The position numbers and the translations under genes were made by a program. DNA of 64,000 nucleotides from the NCBI GenBank assembly GCA_025890175.1, contig JANPYM010000007.1, positions 1,740,209 through 1,804,208 of the forward strand. The letters are read 5' to 3'. Shown piece after piece: positions 56,718-64,000 of this stretch (its first letter is position 1; each line of letters begins with the position of its first letter). Under the pieces are notes generated by a model. That model saw nothing but the letters and a program-made list of their open reading frames with translations. It was not told the DNA's origin and made no database searches. Source of the stretch: Ciborinia camelliae. Its lineage: Eukaryota; Ascomycota; Leotiomycetes; Helotiales; Sclerotiniaceae.

Positions 56718-58617
56718 CTAATATCCCTGCCATCCGACCTCTTCCAATCTTCCCTTCTTCCCTACAACCTCTTCCTCCATCTTCCTCATATACTCCTCCA
56801 TCTTCCCAAATACCACACTATCACTTGCCCCTATTATCCTAGCGGCTAATAACGCTGCGTTGACACTGTTATTAATTGCAACAGTTGCAACAGGTACTCC
56901 TCTCGGCATCTGTACTATGCTCAAGAGACTATCCATTCCATCTAATGTACTGCCCTTAACTGGCACACCAATGACTGGGAGGGGAGTTTGCGCGGCGATC
57001 ATACCAGGCAAATGAGCAGCTCCACCTGCAGCAGCTATGATGACTTTGAAGCCATTGGAAGCGGCGTCACGCGCAAAATCTGCCATGAGTTGTGGTGTGC
57101 GATGTGCAGATGTTATGGTAAGGAAGTATGGAATTTGGAGAGAATCGAGGATAGCGAGACCGGGTTTTAGGATAGGGAGGTCCGAGTCTGAGCCCATAGT
57201 AATAGCGACAAGCTTTTGTGGGGAGGATGGAGATGATATTGTGGTAGATGTGGATTTAGGAAGACCTTTACGCTCGGCGCGCATGTTGTCATTGAGGGTA
57301 ATCAGGGGAGAGATAAGTTGTTCGGCTTGTGCCATAGAGCTGCCGATGACAGTGATGTGGCCGATTTTACGAGCTGGCTTGGATTCTTTTCCGTACATGT
57401 GAAGGTTGGCTGTGGGGATTGCGGCGGCTTGTTGCATTAATTCTTTGTGAGAATCTTTTGAAGCACCACCGAGGATGTTCAACATGATGGTCGCTGGGAA
57501 CATGGAAGGAATGGTCGAGTTGGGGAAGGATGGCATGATACCTAATATCGACAAGAGTTGAGATTTATATTGTGACATTGTTGGGCATGCTTCAATTGTA
57601 TAATGCCCCGAGCTTTAGAAAGTAGCTGTTAGTATTTGTTCGCTTTCATCTTGGGATACGAAGGTTAATGCACTTACTTGTGAGGCCGAGGGGCAATCTC
57701 ATTGACAAGGAGTTGTCCATCTTCCATAACAAACAACTCAACTCCAAATACACCTTTGCCCCAAAGACTACCCACTGCTTTCCTTGCCAGTGCTTGTGCT
57801 TTCTTTTGAAGTTCGCTAGAAATGCCTCTTGCTGGGGCATAGACTAATTTGCAGATGCTGTCTTCGTGAATTGTCTCGACAACCGGGTATGCAACTGTAG
57901 AGTCCCCATCCTTGGAAACTTCGTTTTCTGTCTTTACAACCATTACCGCAAGCTCCATTTTGAAGTTTGCCCATTTCTCTGCATATAACGATCTATCCTT
58001 CAACACTTCAAGGGCGTTTTTGATATCGGATTCTGACTTTACTGGACAATTACCTCGTCCGTCGTATGCATCCTTTCTTGCCTTTAGCATGAAGGGATAC
58101 CCGTGTGTGCGTCCGAACTCCTCAAGGTTTCCAGCTTCGACCGCTTGTGATGTCGCGGTCTGTACTCCGGCTTTGATGAGATGTTCCTTCTGTAAATACT
58201 TGTCCTGGATGACTCGCAACGTCTTCCAGCCTAAATACACGTTAATATTGCTCTAGAATGGGCGACCAGGGGCTAGAGAATTGAGACGATTCCAAATCTT
58301 CACTCAACATTTCATAATAAAAGTCACAATGGACACTTACTGGGTTGCACTTCAACCCCAGCATTTGCAAGTTCTTCTAATACGTATGTATCCACATGTT
58401 CAATTTCCACTGTCAAAACATCGACTTTCTTTGCAAGTTCTCGGATTTTCTCTGCATCGATGAAAGAGCCATCGAGATGATCGTTCTTCGCATTGACTTG
58501 TTTGGCTGGGGAGTTCGGTGCATCGAGGATGATAACCTTCACACCAAGCGGATTCGCAGCTTCGCAGAGCATCTGCCCCAATTGTCCTCCCCCTAAAAGT
58601 CCTATAGTTTTCTCCAT
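56718..58617 (-). CDS. ADE2: phosphoribosylaminoimidazole carboxylase (AIR carboxylase)
   Basis: Exons (minus) 58617..58341, 58230..57678 and 57612..56718 encode 574 aa, standard for fungal Ade2. The N-terminal PurK-like ATP-grasp part shows IGLLGGGQLGQMLCEAA, FMLKARKDAYDGRGN and VNEIAPRPHNSGHYTIEAC; the last motif is rebuilt across the second splice site. The C-terminal PurE-like domain begins VAITMGSDSDLPILKP and contains ITSAHRTP and AAAGGAAHLPGM. It converts AIR to CAIR in purine synthesis; loss classically gives red, adenine-requiring fungal colonies. Introns are 110 and 65 nt. Confidence 0.97.
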
Positions 58618-59928
58618 GATGTCGAATGGTGGGGGTGATTAATGATTGCGGGGTATTGAGTAGAAAGAAAAATTTGGGTTGGGGTAATTTATATGACCGG
58701 CACAAGGTATCCGCATTGGTTCACCGCTTCCTCATATTCAAGGCGGTGAGGAATGAGGGATGAGGGATGGTTCAGCGTCCATTATTGTCCATCGACCTCT
58801 TCATCTTACCTATGGTAATTCCTTGGAACGGCTACTATTGATTTGAATTACTGGTGTTTTTACGCTTTCAAGACTTGAGACACATATTATATTTTAATAT
58901 CGGATTCCAACGTTAAGATCAAAAACCTAGGTAACGACTGCCCCCCCTTTCATTCGATATAGACGGGTTCATCAGGTGGCATAAACATTAACTACATTAT
59001 ATTTGGTTGACAACCTATCCATAACTCGGTCAAACAGAAATGTTTCTGGTCTTCCCAGGTATATATTCATGATAGTTCCTGAGTGGAGAGAAAATAATTC
59101 TAAGTGACTGAAGGAACCGCGACGATGTTGAGACAGCGTTATGAAACTAACATTAGCTAGGAGACGATTAATTACTGGGAAATTGTATAAACCTCGCTAT
59201 CTATAAGGTGGGATTCGAAGAATTGCAGGCATTCATACTTCTCAGATATCCAAACCGATGGATGAAATCTCTCTTGCTACACAAGAGGCAATATTACTTC
59301 TTAGCTGCATCGTGGAAAGGCTTGCCTCGATTGAGTACTTATTTCCACAGCTCATTATTCGTTACAGTGCTCCAAGGTGATATTGGCGCTTGAAGAGAGT
59401 GACCTGATGAACTCGAGTTGCAAACTTTCTACCACAAATCTACAGAAATTGATGTGGCGTAATACATGAAATAGACGCATGGGATGGACGAAAGTTCGGT
59501 AATCGTATTTCTACTACGTTGGCGGTAGATATATTGACCTGATGATCAATATCTGCAACCTCCAATTATTACCCGAGACTATCAGAGTATCCATTGTACA
59601 GACTGTTTAATATAATTAGGTTATACGTCAAGTGATGCTCTTGTCGTATGAATGTTTGTGTAGCATTTTCCAGTCTGAATGTTCTATGACTTCACATTAT
59701 TTTTGCTAGCTAGGCTGGCAAATTGATATCATTCATTTTTCTTTGTTTTTTCTGATCAGACTTTCTCTGAAAAATCATTTTCAAGCCATTTGCCGGTTCA
59801 ATTAACTATCCCTTGTTCGACTCTACTCTCGAGGAAGCTCCGAAAACAATATTCAAACCTTCCGTCTCCCAGATCTTCTCGCTGTTTAGCATTCTCGACG
59901 GTCGTGGTAACGAAGCCTAGAAGAGAAA
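58618..59928. other. intergenic region
   Basis: No gene seen in 1.3 kb; AT-rich spacer between ADE2 and the small-gene block. Confidence 0.5.
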
Positions 59929-60387
59929 ATGGCTCCATCAACTTTGGAAGAAGCTCCACCAGCATATTCAAGTGTTGAGGAAACCGGATCTGTAGTTAGG
60001 TCACAACCTAACGTACTGGATTATCTCAAATGGAAGCTGGGTATGAGATCCTCAAACTACGACAATGTTCTCAAAATCCTCATTTTCAGACATCGGTTGA
60101 GGTTACATGACCTTTTCAATATACAGGACCACACAATGCCCGTGCGGATACACCTTATCAAACAGGGCGTCGATGTTCTTTGCAGAGTTATGGATCAAAC
60201 GGTAGAAGACTACAACCTTCAGCGTGTGAAGAATATCGAAATCGCAACAATTGTAAACCAAGAGATCGCCTTTTTTGTTCGGGTTTATCAACAGGGCCAC
60301 AATGGGAAACGGCCATCTCAAAAGGAGGTTATTGACTACTTTGATGCTTGGGACTACGCTGTTCAATACTACGAGGCCACAACTTAG
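59929..60387 (+). CDS. small orphan protein with PPxY motif, member 1 of a tandem trio
   Basis: Intronless, 152 aa. The N-terminus has EEAPPAYSSV, a PPxY motif of the kind bound by WW domains of Rsp5-type ubiquitin ligases. The body is helical: LKILIFRHRLRLHDLF, a central VEDYNLQRVKNIEIATIVNQEI helix, and a conserved end GKRPSQKEVIDYFDAWDYAVQYYE. The end aligns by eye with the two downstream small genes (60768-61385 and 61657-61950). No signal peptide and no recognised domain. A start at this ATG is supported by the acidic Ser/Pro N-terminus typical of the trio. Confidence 0.6.
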   Translation: MAPSTLEEAPPAYSSVEETGSVVRSQPNVLDYLKWKLGMRSSNYDNVLKILIFRHRLRLHDLFNIQDHTMPVRIHLIKQGVDVLCRVMDQTVEDYNLQRVKNIEIATIVNQEIAFFVRVYQQGHNGKRPSQKEVIDYFDAWDYAVQYYEATT

Positions 60388-60767
60388 AAGTACAAAAATC
60401 TCTACATAGAATAGTGATATACGGAGAAGTGGGGATGAGCTGATAATTTGAGAGAGTGTCGATAGCAGGCCCCATGGGAGTCATATTGTCCAAAAAATTA
60501 TGCCTCTCGTTGTACCTGAATCATAATTCCTTTCTTAATTTTGTTTACAATCATTCTCTTCGTTGGATTCCTCTCATTATTTAACCTTTTTTATAATTCC
60601 CCTACGACTTTTACAACTCTCTAACATTTTCATAATCTGCTGCCTACATATCAACATTGTAGCAACAATTAAATGGGTTTTCAAAACGACATCTTTACCT
60701 CCTGTTCTCAAAGAAACACCCCGATACTGGCGAAACAATATTGTCGTGAATACCCGCCAAACTCCAA
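60388..60767. other. spacer between small genes
   Basis: 380 bp, AT-rich, no gene; presumably promoter of the next gene. Confidence 0.5.
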
Positions 60768-61385
60768 ATGGATGGCAAATTTTCAGATTCCAACAATGTC
60801 TTAATGGCTGAATCAGAAACCAATTTAGCATTCGAGAAATGGATGATGCTATCAAAAGATTCAGTACCCGGTGAAGCCCCGACCATCCCATCAGAGACGA
60901 CATCCCCATTTCCCACTCAGCGAGCCCGCACTGCAAACCCTCCACTCCCTGCTCTGGCCAAAGAAGTTCTATGGTATGGTCATGAGAAGAGGCTCAACGA
61001 ATCTCATGGCATTTCATATTCTCCATTCATCAGAAGGCTCCAAATATTATCCGCATCTATTGGCAACAAGATTATCGACAAGACGCCACATGTTTCTGAG
61101 TCTTTCTTGACCTTGTGGATTGAAAAGGACCAACAGGACACAAAGCACAAACATATTGCGCAGTTAGTCAACAACCAAATAAAACAATTTGAGGATTCTC
61201 ATCGAAATCATGACAAGCATACGATGCCACGTCAATTCGAAGGGTCCAAATGGTTTAACGAATCATATGACGATGCTGTCATTGACTATTATGATGCTCG
61301 GAAGGACCAAAGAGAACTCGACAGTCTCAGAGCCATGGCCTGGAAAGCCGGGGCTCGCTGGAGGCACACAGAGGCATCAGAATAA
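60768..61385 (+). CDS. small orphan protein, member 2 of a tandem trio
   Basis: Intronless, 205 aa. The first ~60 residues are Ser/Thr/Pro-rich and disordered. The body shows YSPFIRRLQILSASIGNKI and KHKHIAQLVNNQIKQFEDSH, then DDAVIDYYDARKD, echoing member 1 in the same order (NIEIATIVNQEI, VIDYFDAWDYA). The C-terminus is an extra amphipathic helix (LRAMAWKAGARWRH). No known family or targeting signal. Paralogy with its neighbours is inferred from short shared blocks only. Confidence 0.55.
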   Translation: MDGKFSDSNNVLMAESETNLAFEKWMMLSKDSVPGEAPTIPSETTSPFPTQRARTANPPLPALAKEVLWYGHEKRLNESHGISYSPFIRRLQILSASIGNKIIDKTPHVSESFLTLWIEKDQQDTKHKHIAQLVNNQIKQFEDSHRNHDKHTMPRQFEGSKWFNESYDDAVIDYYDARKDQRELDSLRAMAWKAGARWRHTEASE

Positions 61386-61656
61386 GTTTTGCGAACATAC
61401 GTTGTTTGATATTTTCGCTGGGTTTCGAAATGTTGCTTGATGGCACCAGTAATGCGTTGACGTCGACACAGGCTTTGCTATACATGCACCATCTGTGATT
61501 CACGTTGAATAAGACATGACTTGTGTTACACTTTGTGATCAGGATGGACAAAAAACTTTCCACTCCAACAAACCCCCTTAAATATTCTTCACAAGTACCT
61601 AAATACCTTCAAACAAACAACAATCATTAAACTGCCATATCTCTGTAGCAGCAATC

Positions 61657-61950
61657 ATGTTCCTCAGTAATGCAGATTGCAAATGCTACACTTCCACGAC
61701 CACCATCGCCTCGGCCTCAGCCCTACCCTCTATAACAAACAAATATCCTCGTGGAGTACAAGCCCTCACACGTCGTTACACGAAAAAGTCCGCAAAGATG
61801 GGTATCAGCATGGAATGGATCGATCGAAAGGTATTGGAGGATGTGGAGATCGTGCGAAAGGAATATTTATTGACGGGCAAAGGAGAACCGTCTGATGAGT
61901 TTGTTGTCTGGTTTTATGAAGTTGAGGAATATGATAGGGGCCTTTGCTAG
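61657..61950 (+). CDS. small orphan protein, member 3 of a tandem trio, probably truncated
   Basis: Intronless, 97 aa. The N-terminal half is Ser/Thr-rich, with TRRYTKKSAK ahead of the helical end. The end GKGEPSDEFVVWFYEVEEYD lines up with GKRPSQKEVIDYFDAWDYA of member 1. The helical body present in the other two is mostly missing, so this may be a shortened copy. An alternative is an unrelated small gene with a chance match. Confidence 0.42.
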   Translation: MFLSNADCKCYTSTTTIASASALPSITNKYPRGVQALTRRYTKKSAKMGISMEWIDRKVLEDVEIVRKEYLLTGKGEPSDEFVVWFYEVEEYDRGLC

Positions 61951-62436
61951 GTTCGATGGTTTGGTCAAGACGTCCTCATGAGAAACGGCCTGGCATTACT
62001 TATTAGGGTACTAGTCAGATAGTAATGAGATGGTTACTCTGTTTGGTGTCCGCAAATCAATATATTATAAAACTCGAGACATTCAAATTCTTTACAGTCC
62101 ATAGAAGATGTGAATGTGTCACCATGTTGGATTTTTCTTTAACGGGTGAACTCAGGCATGATGCCTAGGGCGGATTCAGATAATCTGTACTATCCTCCGA
62201 TAATTCAAGTTGAATAAGGAACATTGATTCACGGTCGAATGGGCTGATTTGTGATTCAATGCAGGGGTACCAACAACCCTCTAGAGAAGATTTGGTATCG
62301 CTTTTCTAAGTTATAATCCTTCATTCTTCCAACCCAAATCTTCTGATACTATTCTAGCACATCTTTGTGAGACTCTTACTCCAAACTAAACCTCTCACTT
62401 TATATCAAATAAATTTCATTCTACCGGCTCACGCAT
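61951..62436. other. intergenic region
   Basis: No gene seen; AT-rich spacer. Confidence 0.5.
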
Positions 62437-62856
62437 ATGTTAGTAAACTATTCGTTGCCTAAAGCCCGACTAGTCATGCACATTCCAAAGGCAGACTCCT
62501 CTTTGAACAACGAAGTTTTATCACTCGACACTCCTCTACCATCTTCCCCATCCCAAGCTCCGGCTCCGATCCCGAACAAACCTACGACTCAAACTACCGA
62601 AGTCAAAACAGTCGGAACTACCGAAGCCAAAACCGCCCAAGAACCTCCAAATCCCACGGAGCCTAGTGACAAAGAATGTCTAGAAGCTCCTCAAACATCG
62701 TCAAAATATATTTCCTTAAACGCCTTGGGCTATCCGGAACCAGAAAGTCCGAAATGTCTCGAAATCACCCAGGAGGAAGATTCGCCTGATTCCTCTCCTC
62801 CAACAATCATGAAAAGGATTAAGAGTGCTCTGAAAATTGAACCAAACCAAAAGTAA
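62437..62856 (+). CDS. small disordered Pro/Thr/Glu-rich protein, unknown
   Basis: Intronless, 139 aa, almost wholly low-complexity: Pro/Ser blocks (TPLPSSPSQAPAPIP), Thr/Glu/Lys repeats (TTEVKTVGTTEAKT) and an acidic Ser/Pro end (EEDSPDSSPP) before a basic tail. No family recognised. It resembles in style the partial gene at 63364, though no alignment is claimed. The frame could be real or part of a longer spliced gene. Confidence 0.45.
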   Translation: MLVNYSLPKARLVMHIPKADSSLNNEVLSLDTPLPSSPSQAPAPIPNKPTTQTTEVKTVGTTEAKTAQEPPNPTEPSDKECLEAPQTSSKYISLNALGYPEPESPKCLEITQEEDSPDSSPPTIMKRIKSALKIEPNQK

Positions 62857-63363
62857 GGGCCTCTTGCGTTGATCCTGCGATCTTTTAAGTATAACATCAT
62901 ATCTACTATGGAGGTTCTGCATGCTGATGTAGAGATAGGAGATCATCATATTTGTGGAAGTTGTATCTGAGGATACGTTGTTTGATAAATAAGGCAAGAT
63001 TGCTTGAACGGTTGAAATCTTTGGAATGGGGAGCGGTGATATTCAAGGTGGCTTGATTCGGTATGGAGGAGTTTGAATTCTAATATGAGAATCATTGTCA
63101 TGCCATGTTTTTCTTTCTTCAATTTTATAACCTGTCATCCCAAATTCATGCGCAATACATGACTCAAACTTTGACTCAAACTTGAATCAGTGCAGTCCTT
63201 TACCATGGATCCGCAAAGAAGGAAAAGGAAAAGATTCCTGGAAATCAGTACCACAGTATTACAACTTTTTGTTACGCTTCTCATTCCTCGCGCCCCCCAA
63301 AAAATAACTGGTTGAAAACAACTGCACATTATCAATACACAAATTACTAATCCAATATTCGAT
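62857..63363. other. intergenic region
   Basis: No gene seen; probable promoter of the following partial gene. Confidence 0.5.
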
Positions 63364-64000
63364 ATGTTTACCTGGAAACGCAAACCGCTGCCCACCACCA
63401 GCACCGACGAAACTGCAGAACCTGAGCTACCCAAGGAAGATCCTTCTTGTACTCCGGATCTTCCTCGTACTCCTGACTCTACCGAAACCAAGAAGTGGGA
63501 ACAGCTCTACGTTGATCACCCCAAAGATAATAACGAAGATGTTTGTGACGAAGAAGAAAGAACCCCAACCCCATGGCCCGATGAATCCAAGGCGAATATC
63601 AAACCACCCAAACAAGTACATTTTCCTGAATTCCCAAGCCAGATCATCGGCACTTCAGACTCTGCAGATCCCGAAAGCCCTAATGAACAAACCCCTTCGG
63701 ATTATATTCCTTGCCGTGCTGGACCGAGTAAGTTGGAAGACGCGCTCGACAACACTGAAGATAATAGCCACGGTTTCAGTGAAGAGGCAGCACAAACCTC
63801 TACTCCGTGGCACAATGGATGGTCCAGTCATTCCACCAATGCATTTGAAACGGATACGATTGCAAGGCCTAGCCGAGCACATTTTCCTGACGAAATCATC
63901 TCTAAGCAATCAAGCAAAACATATTCGTCTCAGGCAGAAGTCCACGAGAACTACTTGAGTGAGCATGACCTTGAACCCACTCTCACCGGGATAAAACATC
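63364..64000 (+). CDS. 5' part of a disordered acidic protein, running off the right edge
   Basis: The ATG at 63364 (MFTWKRKPLPTTS) opens a frame with no stop for 212 codons to the end of the window. The product is acidic and Pro/Ser/Thr-rich. Two blocks repeat the same layout: TPTPWPDE followed by KQVHFPEFPSQII, and STPWHNGW followed by SRAHFPDEIISKQ. No signal peptide and no known family. The length without stop and the internal repeat make coding very likely; introns further downstream cannot be judged. Confidence 0.6.
   Translation, partial: MFTWKRKPLPTTSTDETAEPELPKEDPSCTPDLPRTPDSTETKKWEQLYVDHPKDNNEDVCDEEERTPTPWPDESKANIKPPKQVHFPEFPSQIIGTSDSADPESPNEQTPSDYIPCRAGPSKLEDALDNTEDNSHGFSEEAAQTSTPWHNGWSSHSTNAFETDTIARPSRAHFPDEIISKQSSKTYSSQAEVHENYLSEHDLEPTLTGIKH

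Overview
The window is nuclear DNA of a filamentous ascomycete, most likely a leotiomycete of the Botrytis/Sclerotinia type. That placement is inference from gene content and style. What the sequence shows is protein genes cut by short GT-AG introns (about 45-130 nt), many with a CTAAC/CTAAT branch point just before the acceptor, AT-rich spacers, and secreted plant-cell-wall enzymes beside single-copy eukaryotic housekeeping genes. Exon models below were built by hand: every multi-exon model listed with full exons keeps frame across all junctions.

Layout. 1-4 kb: the first codons of a gene leaving the left edge, then a coiled-coil protein ending in a RING-like finger. 4-8.4 kb (minus): a ~1000-aa coiled-coil protein with W-rich modules and a DUF6697-like domain, then a poorly resolved gene. 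9.2-10.3 kb: an intracellular GH105 hydrolase. 11.6-14.2 kb (minus): an 810-aa secreted protein with an HELMH zinc-protease motif. 15.2-20.5 kb: housekeeping block with RUB1/NEDD8, elongin A, THO subunit 7 and tubulin chaperone A. 22-24 kb: secreted GH71 alpha-1,3-glucanase. 24.6-27.9 kb: a decayed stretch with a broken ORF and a P450 pseudogene. 28.9-31.8 kb: a second, divergent paralogue of the 4-7.6 kb gene.

31.8-37.7 kb is gene-free and repeat-rich. It holds a ~1-kb-armed inverted repeat filled with tandem 8-mers, a TA-flanked non-autonomous element whose ends read CAGT/ACTG, an ATGCG microsatellite and a cloverleaf-like set of GC-rich hairpins. 38-45 kb: secreted GH5 endoglucanase, a MITE, a sphingoid-base kinase and an APH-fold phosphotransferase-like protein. 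46.0 kb: a tRNA-derived structured RNA candidate. 47.4-58.6 kb: a conserved unknown protein, secreted dipeptidyl-peptidase V, a second MITE copy, prohibitin-2, CstF-64/Rna15 and Ade2. 59.9-64 kb: small orphan genes, three of which look like tandem paralogues; the last runs off the right edge.

There is no biosynthetic gene cluster. The secreted enzymes (GH71, GH5, DPP V, HELMH protein) and the cytosolic GH105 fit a plant-tissue-degrading life style but are scattered among housekeeping genes. The most unusual items are the repeat/cloverleaf complex at 34.5-37.7 kb, the tRNA-derived RNA at 46.0 kb, the paralogous W-module/DUF6697-like pair, the HELMH protein and the trio of small paralogues at 60-62 kb.
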